IMG/VR virus record: IMGVR_UViG_3300031539_000137
Coordinates: 1-36,672 of that record
Length of the DNA: 36,672 nt
Reading direction: 5' to 3' (one strand)
From: a virus
The notes beneath the pieces are model-generated. The model was not told where the DNA came from and made no database searches. It saw only the letters and a list, made by a program, of their open reading frames with translations. Each line of letters opens with the position of its first letter. Position 1 is the stretch's first letter. Position numbers and translations under genes: made by a program. Below, one piece after another: positions 1 through 7,672 of this stretch.

Positions 1-134
1 AGACACGGCCACGAACAATCCAGGCCGGGGTTCCAGCCCTCGGCCACGCGCCTCTCGCAGACGGAGCGCAGGTCCACCTGGTGATAGAAGGCGCCGACCC
101 CTTCCTGGAACCCGGTCACCTGGAGCCCGACCAT
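1..134. repeat. Terminal direct repeat, left copy
   Basis: These 134 bases recur at 36539-36672 with a single difference (C at 127, T at 36665). The reading frame that crosses the joint stays open, so the repeat marks circular closure or terminal redundancy rather than a chance duplication. The unique genome length is therefore about 36,538 bp. The mismatch changes Gly to Glu in the overlapping gene and may be a population variant or a read error. Confidence 0.95.
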
Positions 135-173
135 CAACAGCACCATCTTCGCCATCATCGTTGGATAAGGCAT
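1..173 (-). CDS. Small hypothetical protein, N-terminal part (continues at the right end)
   Basis: The ATG at 173 lies two bases past the TAG of the MmcB-like gene (176-178), with AGGA seven bases upstream as ribosome binding site. Read through the circular joint (1 to 36538) and on to the TGA at 36457, the protein is 84 residues. It begins MPYPTMMAKMVLL and ends GDYWLVDLPGGSLHI. The N-terminus is hydrophobic; the rest is soluble-looking with three Cys. I do not recognise a family. Tight spacing to the upstream gene supports membership of the early operon. Confidence 0.6.
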   Translation of the reverse strand, partial: MPYPTMMAKMVLLMVGLQVTGFQEGVGAFYHQVDLRSVCERRVAEGWNPGLDCSWPC

Positions 174-175
174 GA

Positions 176-700
176 CTATTCCTGGCCCGGCCGGGGATCA
201 GTGAACACATCCCTCGGCAGATCCTTTTTCTGCATCCGCGTAACATTTCTCACTAGCGAGGCCACGAACCGCCAGTCTAGGCGGGTTGCCTCCAGACGCG
301 GCGCCTCCTTCAGGATCTCACTCTGACCAGTTTCGTATACCACCAGGAGGCCACAATCTTTGGGGATTTCCATTGGCGCGATCAGCCCACGAGGTGCGGC
401 GAAGTAGAAATAGTCGCTCACCTCCATGGCAGGTATTCTCTTGTCTGGATCCATCTTCTCCGCCATGAAGTCCGATCGAGAGACCTTGATCTCGTAGGCT
501 ATCTTGCGGAAGTTCTCAGATGGGTAGCAGTTCAGCGCGTAGGCATCGATTTGTTGAAGGGCCTTGGCCCGAATCCACTTATGGCGATCCACCCGTGTTC
601 GGTAATCGTATCCCGTGCCGATACGCAGTTCCCTCACCAGGATCCACTCCGGTAGTTGATGTCTGCGCTTGATCGCCTCGTAGACCTCATCAGCATTCAT
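176..700 (-). CDS. MmcB-like PD-(D/E)XK nuclease / DNA repair protein
   Basis: This 174-residue protein resembles the MmcB family, restriction-endonuclease-fold proteins linked to DNA repair. The recognisable core is Asp52 in IDAYALN, then EIKVSRSDF at 70-78 (Glu70 and Lys72 as the ExK pair), followed by SDYFYFAAPRGLI near 96-107, a block conserved in the family. Asp52, Glu70 and Lys72 would form the metal-dependent nuclease site. The start at 700 has a GAGGAA ribosome binding site. It sits in the early operon with RusA- and SbcCD-like genes, which suggests replication, recombination or host-DNA processing. The fold assignment is fairly secure; the biological substrate is unknown. Confidence 0.7.
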   Translation of the reverse strand: MNADEVYEAIKRRHQLPEWILVRELRIGTGYDYRTRVDRHKWIRAKALQQIDAYALNCYPSENFRKIAYEIKVSRSDFMAEKMDPDKRIPAMEVSDYFYFAAPRGLIAPMEIPKDCGLLVVYETGQSEILKEAPRLEATRLDWRFVASLVRNVTRMQKKDLPRDVFTDPRPGQE

Positions 701-784
701 GATCTATGATTCCTCGGGCCGGAGCAGGTGCCCCACAGCCTCCTCCGGCCCCACCGCCGGACGCCTAGGACATTCCAGCGGCGA

Positions 785-1393
785 TTACCTTCCCCATTTC
801 TTCCACCGCTCCACGATTTGCTTCGGCGTCAGCTCGCGATGGTGCATACATCGCTTCGCCGTGCACTGTTGGCAGTAGACTTCTCGCTTGCTCTGCCCCC
901 TCGGTATCGGCCGGTGAGAGAAGCCCACATCCATGCAGGCGTACTCGCTGCCATCGCTTCGCTGCGTCCGTGGTCTCTCCCCCTCCGCCTCCTCCACGAT
1001 CGCCCTCACCCTGTCCAGCAGCTCGGCCTTCTCCCTCTTGGTCCGCACCCACGCGGCTTTGTTCCGCTTCGTCGTGCACTGCCTGCAGCGGTGCTGAGAG
1101 CGAGCGAACTCGGAGCGTGCCTTCCAGTCCTTGCACCCGCCGCAGTACCTCCTGCCCAGCGCTTTCTGCTCTGCGACGAACCGGCGCTCCTGCGCCACCC
1201 TCTCCGCAGCCTGTCGCTTCCACAGAAGCCGCTGCCTTGGCGGTTGCCCGTTGCGCGACGACCTCACGCTTCTCTCCTCCACGCCGGCCTTCCGTAGGGC
1301 CGCCATGACGCCGCAGTGCGAGAGGTCAAGTAGGGCGACGGCCTCAGTGGTGGTCATCCATCCCGCGGGATCCCAGGCGGCCTCCTGGCTCAT
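785..1393 (-). CDS. HTH / zinc-binding hypothetical protein
   Basis: A 202-residue basic protein. Its N-terminus (about 12-40) looks like a small helix-turn-helix of the excisionase/MerR type (TTTEAVALLDLSHCGVMAAL). A zinc-ribbon-like module follows with CGGC near 84-87 and CRQC near 102-105, and a second CQQC plus CMHH cluster near the C-terminus. The linker is rich in Arg, Lys and Glu. The start overlaps the stop of the ParB-like gene by ATGA, so the two are translationally coupled. A DNA-binding role is inferred from the HTH and Cys pairs; no named family is recognised. Confidence 0.6.
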   Translation of the reverse strand: MSQEAAWDPAGWMTTTEAVALLDLSHCGVMAALRKAGVEERSVRSSRNGQPPRQRLLWKRQAAERVAQERRFVAEQKALGRRYCGGCKDWKARSEFARSQHRCRQCTTKRNKAAWVRTKREKAELLDRVRAIVEEAEGERPRTQRSDGSEYACMDVGFSHRPIPRGQSKREVYCQQCTAKRCMHHRELTPKQIVERWKKWGR

Positions 1394-3096
1394 CCGTCCT
1401 CTTCCTCGAGCACAGCGTCTTCGGCGATCTCATCCACCAGCTGAGCCTCCAGCTCGGCCTCTTCTTCCGTCTCTTTGACGAACTCCCACGTGCTCTTCTC
1501 CCCTGTGATGGGATTCATCAGCTCGTCCGACCGGTTCCAGTCTGTCAGAACCGGGTTCCTCACACAGGTCAGGAGCGCCGCGAGCTGCTTCCGATTCAGC
1601 GCCCCCGAGCGCAGATATTCCATGCTGGCCTTTCCGCTCTTGCACGGTAGCCAATGACCCATTGCTCCATCGCCCGCGACCTTACCCAGCCAACCGAGCA
1701 GGATCTCCTCAAAGCAGGCCTGATCGATTTCCGGGATCCGGCTCGCGTCCTTCAGCCCGAAGGCCGAGCAACGCGGAACAACGATCTCCCCGCTCTGCCA
1801 AAACGCCGTGGCCACGTACTTCGCCTCCTCGAGCCCGCACTGTTGCTTCTGATCGGGGCCCCGGAACTGGAGACAATGCTCACAGGCCTGGGCGAGCCAA
1901 TGCCCACAATCCACGCCCTCCGACAACTGCCGATCGTAGAAGGCCCGCAACCCCTCCAGCATGGCCACTGTCTCCTCGAGATCCTCCTCCTCATCCTCCT
2001 TGAGACTCCGCTGTCTCACATCCTTCAGCGCGAGGATGTAGCAAGAAACGTCGGTACACCACCGGCCGTGGTCCACGCAACCCCGGCATGTCTCTTGGGC
2101 ATCAGGGTACGGCAGCCGCACCGCATCGATGGCGATCAGGCAGTGCGTGCAGGTCTTCGTCTCCGGTTCGCCGCAATCTCGCCAAAGACCCTCTCCGGCG
2201 AACAGGCACTTCTCGCACTCCCTGCCGTTCTCCAGTTGCCAGTCCTCCAACTGCTGCGCTTTCTGCCCACACGCCTTGGCGAAGCGATCCATGCCCCAGT
2301 ACCCTGCCAACGCCGGCCGCTGCAACATGTAGGCTTTGCTCAGCGCCACCAGGACGTGCCCTCTCTTCTCCTGCGGGACGGCTTCCAGACAGCCATCCAT
2401 CATGGCCTTGACGTTGATCCGCTCCGGAGACCACGGTTGGTCATCCGGCAGGTCCCAGTATGCTGGGTCCGCGGCCGCCGCGATCTCTTGAATGATGCTG
2501 GTGGCCTCCCTGGTCGGCCTGCCCTCGATGTGCTTGGCCACGGCCGCCTGATAGGAGGCCGGCAGTTGCGCCAGCTTCCTGGCCACGCTTTCCTCTACCG
2601 CACGCGCGGTGACCTGCTCCTGCACCTCGGGCGCCAGGTCCAGCAGCCTGATCTTGTCACTGACCCATTGCTGGCTCTTCCCATAGATCTCGGCCAGTTT
2701 CTTCTGCGTCAGGCCTTGCTGCTCGATCAGGGCGTGCAGCGCCTCCGCCAGCTCGAGTGGGTTCAGGTTCTGGTGGTAGAGGTTGTCGGCTACCACCATT
2801 TGCTGGAGCCGGTACATCCAAGCGGGATCATTATCCTCAGCCCATTGCGCCCCATTGAGCTGTGTTATCTGAACCAGTTCGATCCCGGCCTCCCTGGCAG
2901 CAGCGACTCGCCGATGCCCATAGACCAGTTCCCACTCTCCATTCTCATTGAGAAATACGCCCGGCGGGTTGATCACGCCGTGCTCCTTCACCGAGGCCAC
3001 GAGCTCGTCGAACTCGGGCCCGCTATAGCCGTCCTGGCGTGTCTGCCAGCGGCTGTCTACGATCTCCGCCACGTGAACTTCCACAGTCTCACTCAT
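1390..3096 (-). CDS. ParB/RepB/Spo0J-type protein with Cys-rich C-terminal region
   Basis: 568 residues. The N-terminus (about 1-110) is a ParB/sulfiredoxin-fold domain with the diagnostic YGHRRVAAAREAG motif near 58-70. A KorB/ParB-type HTH follows (QGLTQKKLAEIYGKSQQWVSDKIRLL, about 127-152). From about 270 the protein departs from ParB and carries many Cys pairs (CEKC, CTHC, CRGC, CEHC), suggesting one or more metal-binding modules, and it ends in a highly acidic tail. ParB proteins bind DNA and CTP and act in partition or transcription. No ParA ATPase is nearby, so plasmid-like partition is not supported; a transcription or replication role is more likely (inference). Confidence 0.8.
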   Translation of the reverse strand: MSETVEVHVAEIVDSRWQTRQDGYSGPEFDELVASVKEHGVINPPGVFLNENGEWELVYGHRRVAAAREAGIELVQITQLNGAQWAEDNDPAWMYRLQQMVVADNLYHQNLNPLELAEALHALIEQQGLTQKKLAEIYGKSQQWVSDKIRLLDLAPEVQEQVTARAVEESVARKLAQLPASYQAAVAKHIEGRPTREATSIIQEIAAAADPAYWDLPDDQPWSPERINVKAMMDGCLEAVPQEKRGHVLVALSKAYMLQRPALAGYWGMDRFAKACGQKAQQLEDWQLENGRECEKCLFAGEGLWRDCGEPETKTCTHCLIAIDAVRLPYPDAQETCRGCVDHGRWCTDVSCYILALKDVRQRSLKEDEEEDLEETVAMLEGLRAFYDRQLSEGVDCGHWLAQACEHCLQFRGPDQKQQCGLEEAKYVATAFWQSGEIVVPRCSAFGLKDASRIPEIDQACFEEILLGWLGKVAGDGAMGHWLPCKSGKASMEYLRSGALNRKQLAALLTCVRNPVLTDWNRSDELMNPITGEKSTWEFVKETEEEAELEAQLVDEIAEDAVLEEEDG

Positions 3097-3284
3097 CTCT
3101 TCCTCCTCGGTCTCGTCATCCTCTCAATCCTATCCATGGCGAGTTTCCAGCACTTAGACGAACAGACACTCCAGCCCTTTCCCGACTGCGGCGATGACAT
3201 TGTGCTAGTCATCTCACCTGCGGCGATGGCGTCGCTCAAAAGCCTCTCGCAAATGACACATTTCCGCGTGTCTTCTGGATTCAT
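3093..3284 (-). CDS. Small zinc-finger-like protein
   Basis: 63 residues with CVIC at 9-12 and CSSKC at 41-45, a pattern that fits a single treble-clef or zinc-ribbon site. The C-terminus is basic (RMTRPRRKR). The start overlaps the stop of the gene before it by ATGA, and its own stop overlaps the ParB-like start by ATGA, so it sits in a tightly coupled series. It may bind DNA or a protein partner; function is unknown. Confidence 0.6.
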   Translation of the reverse strand: MNPEDTRKCVICERLLSDAIAAGEMTSTMSSPQSGKGWSVCSSKCWKLAMDRIERMTRPRRKR

Positions 3285-3520
3285 CTGACCACCTCCGGCT
3301 CGATGTACTCGATCTCTTGTTTTGGCATCGTCCAGACGATCTCACAGTAGCATGATGTGCATTCGTTGAATTCACCCGCCTTCGGCCCATCCTCACCCCA
3401 GCAATCCTGCATCGCCTCCTCGCCACAATGGCCGATGCAGGCCTGACGAATAACCTGCGGCGGAAAAGCGATCCAGGTCTTTTCATCCTCGCAACGTTGA
3501 ATGCCCACTAGCTCTGCCAT
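3281..3520 (-). CDS. Cys-rich small hypothetical protein
   Basis: 79 residues starting at the ATG that overlaps the upstream TGA (TGATG, 3520). Cys residues fall in CIGHC, C and CTSCYC clusters (about 27-60), enough for one zinc site. The N-terminus (MAELVGIQRCEDEKTW) resembles short phage proteins with a metal-binding knuckle, but I cannot name a family. It is coupled on both sides to other small early genes. Confidence 0.55.
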   Translation of the reverse strand: MAELVGIQRCEDEKTWIAFPPQVIRQACIGHCGEEAMQDCWGEDGPKAGEFNECTSCYCEIVWTMPKQEIEYIEPEVVR

Positions 3521-3954
3521 CACGCCACCTCCGGCTCCAGCCACTGCAACTCCAGGCTCCGATTCGTCCGGCGGTATTTCTGGATCCCCGCCAGCTTCCT
3601 CCAGTACCTGCGCGCCAGGTGCCAGTGCGCCCCCCGGGTTCCGAACTGCTTCAGCTCGCCGAAGCGCCGCACATCTCCCACGTTGGCGATGTAAGTTTGG
3701 TTCTCATCCCGGCAGCAGAAGTGGATCTCATCGATGCCCATCCGAGACATCTTCTCGAGCACGCACGGCGCGATCCCCCAGGCGTCCAGATCTCTCATCA
3801 GGTCCCAGTGGACCGTTACGTCGTTGACGTAGGCATAGTAGCCGGCGCCGTCCCGCACGTGGACCCAGATGAACTTGCCCAGGGTGATCTGCCTCTGCAG
3901 CCCCGGCTCGTGCGTGATCAGCAGGCACTCTACCGGCCTCGAGCGAGGAATCAT
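3520..3954 (-). CDS. Hypothetical early protein
   Basis: 144 residues if begun at the ATG at 3954, which overlaps the TGA of the upstream microprotein (ATGA). An ATG at 3978 is also possible and would add eight residues. The sequence is soluble and rich in aromatic residues and His (WVHVRDGAGYYAYVNDVTVHWDLMRDLDAW), with no transmembrane segment. No family is recognised. It lies just downstream of the replication initiator. Confidence 0.55.
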   Translation of the reverse strand: MIPRSRPVECLLITHEPGLQRQITLGKFIWVHVRDGAGYYAYVNDVTVHWDLMRDLDAWGIAPCVLEKMSRMGIDEIHFCCRDENQTYIANVGDVRRFGELKQFGTRGAHWHLARRYWRKLAGIQKYRRTNRSLELQWLEPEVA

Positions 3955-4058
3955 GCCAGCAATCTGATCAGCACCCATGCCGCCCCCGCGATCTCACACA
4001 CCAGCAGCCCCAGCACGATGAGACACCCCAGCCAGCTCAGGTCACCCTTGGTTTCCAT
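3951..4058 (-). CDS. 35-residue single-span membrane microprotein
   Basis: A short reading frame fills the gap after the replication initiator. ATG 4058 comes one base past the initiator TGA (4060-4062), and its own TGA overlaps the next ATG by ATGA. The peptide has a short polar N-terminus (METKGDLSW) and one hydrophobic span of about 23 residues. Perfect coupling on both sides argues that it is translated. Function is unknown. Confidence 0.5.
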   Translation of the reverse strand: METKGDLSWLGCLIVLGLLVCEIAGAAWVLIRLLA

Positions 4059-4059
4059 C

Positions 4060-4761
4060 TCAGTGCCTCACGAACTCCTTGTACCGTCCCTGGATGTACC
4101 GATACCGATCGTCCGGGTCCGGCTGGACGTCGGGGATCTCCCATCCTCCTCCGACGCATTTCACCACCCAACCCGTCCCCAGGATCCTGCCCTGCGCTGC
4201 CTCTCGGGCTCGGTACTCCATTACGGTCTCCAGATATTCCGGTGTGATGTGCTCCTCTCTGGCCAGCCTCTTCACCACGTCACCGACGAGCCCCATGCCC
4301 CGCAGCAGTTCCTCGTTCCGCTGGATTCTGTCAACGTCACCCTGATTACAATACTGTTGTTGTTGTGACTCTTCTGTTTCATCAACAGCAACAACATACT
4401 TATTCTTAATAGGGTGACGTTGTAGAGCGTCACCTGAGTGCAAAGAGGTGACGCTGGGGGCGTCACCTGAATCGTGGCGTACGAGCAGATATGTTCTGTA
4501 TCGCCCCTCGACCCGTCGCCTCTCTACCAGGCCGTACTGCGCCAGGTCGCTGAGCCTCTGTCTGATCCCCCTCGGGCTGATGACCTGTCCTTCCAGGTCG
4601 CTGAGTGTCTGTGATAGCTGCTCGTAGGTCTCGTTCAGCCACTCATATTGGTGCGTCCACGCTAGCGCGTAGAGTACCAGGTAAGTCCACCTCAGGTGAA
4701 TCGGCACGTCCGACCGTCTCAATGCCGCCGTGGGATAGAGGGTGTACCTGGTCGGGATCAT
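4060..4761 (-). CDS. Winged-helix replication initiator / DnaD-like protein
   Basis: 233 residues from ATG 4761, which overlaps the upstream TGA by ATGA. Residues about 20-95 form a winged-helix domain (WTYLVLYALAW, then RGIRQRLSDLAQYGLVERRR, a typical recognition helix plus wing). Residues about 98-142 are polar, low-complexity linker, and the DNA encoding them carries a cluster of GGTGACG repeats and an AT-rich island. The C-terminal part (about 145-233) is helical with a GTGWVVKCVGGGW stretch. This layout, an initiator with a repeat-bearing linker region, parallels lambda O. No helicase or polymerase is encoded, so host machinery would be recruited. The specific family is not certain. Confidence 0.6.
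   Translation of the reverse strand: MIPTRYTLYPTAALRRSDVPIHLRWTYLVLYALAWTHQYEWLNETYEQLSQTLSDLEGQVISPRGIRQRLSDLAQYGLVERRRVEGRYRTYLLVRHDSGDAPSVTSLHSGDALQRHPIKNKYVVAVDETEESQQQQYCNQGDVDRIQRNEELLRGMGLVGDVVKRLAREEHITPEYLETVMEYRAREAAQGRILGTGWVVKCVGGGWEIPDVQPDPDDRYRYIQGRYKEFVRH
4335..4467. other. Candidate replication origin: GGTGACG repeats plus AT-rich island
   Basis: Five copies of GGTGACG or its complement occur at 4335-4341 (inverted), 4413-4419, 4428-4434 (inverted), 4447-4453 and 4461-4467 (inverted). The last four form two inverted pairs with 8- and 7-base centres. Between the first copy and the rest lies an AT-rich stretch (about 4343-4412) that stands out from the GC-rich surroundings. It contains an 11-bp inverted repeat (4355-4365 / 4383-4393, one mismatch). 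Position inside the initiator gene matches lambdoid origins. The origin function is inference. Confidence 0.55.
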
Positions 4762-5012
4762 AGGCCCTCCAGCCTCAGTTGCTCGGCGATCACTTCCTGC
4801 TTCGCCTCGATGTATCTCACCCGCAGATCGCTCAGCCAGTCCCACAGTGAGAGGACCGCCTCATCCTCCTCATCGCCCATGGTGATCAGCAGGGCCCCGC
4901 TCCCGTTCTCCGCCATGAACCGGCAAGGGATGCCCATCTCCTCCAGAGCCTTGAGGAAGGCCAGCGGCATCTCCTCGCTGTACGGCAGGCGGAGCTCAAT
5001 CTTTCCGCTCAT
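4758..5012 (-). CDS. Small hypothetical early protein
   Basis: 84 residues from ATG 5012, with AAGGAGC as ribosome binding site just upstream; a GTG at 5015 is an alternative. It is an acidic, soluble alpha/beta-looking protein (ELRLPYSEEMPLAFLKALEE...GDEEDEAVLSLWDWL). Its stop overlaps the initiator start (ATGA) and its start overlaps the end of the upstream gene. No family is recognised. Confidence 0.55.
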   Translation of the reverse strand: MSGKIELRLPYSEEMPLAFLKALEEMGIPCRFMAENGSGALLITMGDEEDEAVLSLWDWLSDLRVRYIEAKQEVIAEQLRLEGL

Positions 5013-5274
5013 CACGCTCCTTGGGCTTGGGCTTCCTCTTCGCCTTCTTCCTCTCGGTCCTTATCAGCTCGAAGAAGTCTCCCTGCTCGTAGTACAGGCT
5101 GCGTATCCTCTTCGTCTCGCTGAAGAGGTCATCGATGTACTTGCCGGCCTTGATAGTGACCTTATCCGCTGGGTCGCCCTTCGCATCGATGAAGGCTTCT
5201 GCATAGCGGCAGGTCATCATCACTAGTTCCAGGAAGTCGATCGCTGCCCTTGTACTGGCGCTCCATGCACTCAT
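4996..5274 (-). CDS. Small basic hypothetical protein
   Basis: 92 residues from ATG 5274 (TGATG overlap with the preceding small frame; GTG 5277 is an alternative). The N-terminal two thirds are helical, and the C-terminus is very basic (RTERKKAKRKPKPKERDERKD), suggesting nucleic-acid contact. No known domain is visible. Confidence 0.55.
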   Translation of the reverse strand: MSAWSASTRAAIDFLELVMMTCRYAEAFIDAKGDPADKVTIKAGKYIDDLFSETKRIRSLYYEQGDFFELIRTERKKAKRKPKPKERDERKD

Positions 5275-5423
5275 CACCGCTCCTCAGTGGGGGACACCAA
5301 GGCACTTCTCGCTTCCAAGAGGGGGCGGCTCTGTAGCGGGCCTCCCCGGATGGGCGGATCTACAGGTTCCCGCCCCCTCATCTCTCTCAGCGCCGCCCCG
5401 CCGTCTAGCCAGCGCCTTGACAT
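5274..5423 (-). CDS. Possible 49-residue protein
   Basis: The interval between the RDF-like gene (ends 5484) and the next gene carries one open frame, ATG 5423 to TGA 5274. Its TGA overlaps the downstream ATG (TGATG). The product is Arg/Pro/Gly-rich (MSRRWLDGGAALREMRG...) with no clear fold, and its ribosome binding site is weak. The coupling is the main support. The remaining bases 5424-5483 hold no other feature I can see. Confidence 0.35.
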   Translation of the reverse strand: MSRRWLDGGAALREMRGREPVDPPIRGGPLQSRPLLEARSALVSPTEER

Positions 5424-5483
5424 GGCCCACACTGGCAGACCACGTCCTCGGCTTACGTCACGAACGGGGCAGCGTTTTCCATC

Positions 5484-6446
5484 TCAGAACGGCAGATCCT
5501 CATCCTCTCCGTTACTCGTCTCCACGTAGGGCTCTCGCTCGAGCAGCGAGTTGTCCATCTGCTCTTCCTCCGGGCCCCAGATGTCCTGCTCACTGATTCT
5601 CTCCATGGCCGGCAGCACCACCCTACCCGCTTCGACCTCTTCCATCCACAGCGGGTCCAACTCCAGCTCCGGCGTGTAGACCTCCTTGATCAGCCTGTTC
5701 TCCACCTTGCCCCTGACTCTGACCTTCATCCACATCTCTTCGGGGCCCATCAGGTTGAGTAGCCACCTCGCAGGATAGGCGATGGTGGGACGTCCCAGCC
5801 GTAGTCTGATCCACTCGGCTCCGGTTTTGAGCTGCGAAATCAGATCACGCATCGGGTTCCAGTGGAAGGTTAGCTGATAGCAGCCGTGGCGAGTGATGCC
5901 CTCGATGGCAAACCGTAGCCGTCCTGTCGGCCGGCAGCGCCCCGGGCCGTAGCGGGGGCATTCCATATAGAGACATCTCAACCCATTGGTGCCGATCCGC
6001 TCCGCCGTGCCATAACCGTTGCCGTCCTGCCACAGCTGCGCGAGCCCCATCTCCTCTATCACGCTCCAACGTGCTACCGCACCGTACACCACTGGGGTCA
6101 TAGCGTAGTCCTTGGCCACGTGGCACCTGTACAGCACCTTCTCCCCATCTCCCATGCAGACGACCTCGCCATTGCCCATGAAGAGCATGGCGTGATGGGG
6201 GATCACGTCCTCAAAGCGCTCCATATCGAAGTGGATCCGGAGTTGCCTGGGCTGATCTTCCCCGGTGGCCACCTTCACGTCGTCGGGCACCACAAAGTAG
6301 GGTGTGGCCTTCGGTGTAGTCACCGGCTTGCCATCCCTCACCACGTGCTCCCCTTTCTTGTCCAGCACCGGCACGGTTATCCCCATGCCCACTCGCCCGA
6401 TCACCTTGGGCCGCAGCCTCTGTTCTGCCACTTGTTTGATTGTCAT
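5484..6446 (-). CDS. Gp3-like recombination directionality factor candidate
   Basis: 320 residues. The N-terminal half matches my recollection of the phiC31 Gp3-like family, which directs large serine integrases toward excision: a VIGRVGMGI start block, a PKATPYFVVPDDV block, RQLRIHFDMERFEDVIPHHAM, a GNGEVVCMGDGE block, then CLYMECPRYGPGRCRPTGRLRFAIEGI with four Cys likely binding zinc. The genome also encodes a large serine integrase, the expected partner. The protein ends EDEDLPF, very like the acidic tip of bacterial SSB that recruits DNA-repair proteins. It lies in the early operon beside SbcCD, as expected for an RDF that also takes part in replication. Family membership is recalled from motif layout, not a search. 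Confidence 0.65.
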   Translation of the reverse strand: MTIKQVAEQRLRPKVIGRVGMGITVPVLDKKGEHVVRDGKPVTTPKATPYFVVPDDVKVATGEDQPRQLRIHFDMERFEDVIPHHAMLFMGNGEVVCMGDGEKVLYRCHVAKDYAMTPVVYGAVARWSVIEEMGLAQLWQDGNGYGTAERIGTNGLRCLYMECPRYGPGRCRPTGRLRFAIEGITRHGCYQLTFHWNPMRDLISQLKTGAEWIRLRLGRPTIAYPARWLLNLMGPEEMWMKVRVRGKVENRLIKEVYTPELELDPLWMEEVEAGRVVLPAMERISEQDIWGPEEEQMDNSLLEREPYVETSNGEDEDLPF

Positions 6447-7672
6447 CTTGCCTCCTGCATCAATTCCTCCGCCGCCTTCATCAGCGCTTCTCGCTCCTCC
6501 GGCGGCTTGCCGTTGCTGCCAAACCAGGCATCCAGGAGCTCCAGGGGGTTCATCTCCTGGTAACTCAGGCCATCCAACCTGGTCCTGGTCTCCCGGTCGA
6601 TCTGCTTCACCACCGTGGCCCTCAGGGCGCCTTCCAAGGCCTTGTGTATCGCGCCCTCGTCCAGCAGCGCCGCCGCTTGCGCCGTCCCTTCGATGATCAG
6701 CCGCACCACCGCGCCGTCGATCTTGTTCTCCATGATCGACTGGATCACCGCATTGGTGGGATCCGTCCCGTCCAGATGGACCTGAATGGTCTGGAACCTC
6801 CGCACTGGCAGCGGCACGAACTCCACCTCGGTATAGGCGCCGTCCCCGAACAGTTCGTCGCCCTGGTGCTCGGCGAGGTTCACCACCACAAAGCCCTTCT
6901 CCTCCATCTCCTCGCCGAAGTCCAGCCGCTCGATGCTGCCCGAATAGATGACCGGGGGGTCATCATGGAGCCGTTGGAACTTGTGGAGGTGCCCGAGGGC
7001 CACGTAATCGAACTGTGGAAGGGCCACCGCCTCCAGGGGGATCACCACGTCGCTGCCCAGCATCACGCTCCGCTCCCCGCCAAAGGCCCCTCCCTCCACT
7101 GTGAGGTGAGCGGCCAGGATGGCGGGCAATCCCGGCTGCAGCCCGAGTGCCAGCCGCCCGATGGTCTCACTAACGGCCTCTGCGATCAGCCTGTTGACCT
7201 CCTCCGCCGGCAGGCCAGCCACCTTTTCCGATGCCATCAGCTTCTGCCGGGTGGGCCAAGGGATCCCGACCACCTGCACCGATCCCGAGGTCGTACCGAG
7301 GTGAATGATCTTGGGCCGATCAATGATGGAGACTCCCTCCACAGCCAGGGTCTCCAGGATCTCCGCCGTATTGGCTTTGGCCGGATCGCCGGGCAGGTCG
7401 TGGTTCCCCACGATCCAGACCAGCGGGCATCTCTCGGCCATACTGGCGATCCGCTGGGAGAGTTCCCTCACCAATGTGGGCGTCGGGTTCCGGGTCTTAT
7501 AGCCATCGCCCGCGAAGATCACCAGGTCCACGGCGTGGCTCTCCACGTACTCGACTATGGCATCGAGCGACTTGAGAAAGTCCTCCAACCTGGTGCTCAG
7601 GCCGGTGTCCGGCACGATGGGCCCGCTGTCATCCGCGCCCAGGTGCGCGTCAGCGAAGTGCAAGATCTTCAT
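6443..7672 (-). CDS. sbcD: SbcD/Mre11-like nuclease
   Basis: 409 residues from ATG 7672, chosen because the family's first motif (ILHFADAHLG) begins right there and the ATG overlaps the upstream TGA. Calcineurin-like phosphoesterase motifs appear in order: DAH at 8-10, AGDGYKTRN, GNHD and GHLHKF, which together bind two Mn ions. Mre11/SbcD partners Rad50/SbcC to process DNA ends and hairpins. The SbcC-like gene lies just upstream, separated by one small gene. Phages T4 (gp46/47) and T5 (D12/D13) carry comparable pairs for recombination-dependent replication. Length is normal for the family. Confidence 0.9.
   Translation of the reverse strand: MKILHFADAHLGADDSGPIVPDTGLSTRLEDFLKSLDAIVEYVESHAVDLVIFAGDGYKTRNPTPTLVRELSQRIASMAERCPLVWIVGNHDLPGDPAKANTAEILETLAVEGVSIIDRPKIIHLGTTSGSVQVVGIPWPTRQKLMASEKVAGLPAEEVNRLIAEAVSETIGRLALGLQPGLPAILAAHLTVEGGAFGGERSVMLGSDVVIPLEAVALPQFDYVALGHLHKFQRLHDDPPVIYSGSIERLDFGEEMEEKGFVVVNLAEHQGDELFGDGAYTEVEFVPLPVRRFQTIQVHLDGTDPTNAVIQSIMENKIDGAVVRLIIEGTAQAAALLDEGAIHKALEGALRATVVKQIDRETRTRLDGLSYQEMNPLELLDAWFGSNGKPPEEREALMKAAEELMQEAR

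Noticed and set aside
1390-3096. Partition locus
   Set aside because: No ParA-type ATPase or clustered centromere repeats are seen near the ParB-like gene.
1654-3288. 544-codon open frame on the plus strand
   Set aside because: It is the antisense shadow of the ParB-like gene; GC-rich DNA keeps the opposite frame open, and no coding motif is visible.
4354-4394. Hairpin of GTT/AAC repeats as a terminator
   Set aside because: It lies inside a coding frame, has a 17-base loop and no U-tract; it is better explained as part of the AT-rich origin candidate.
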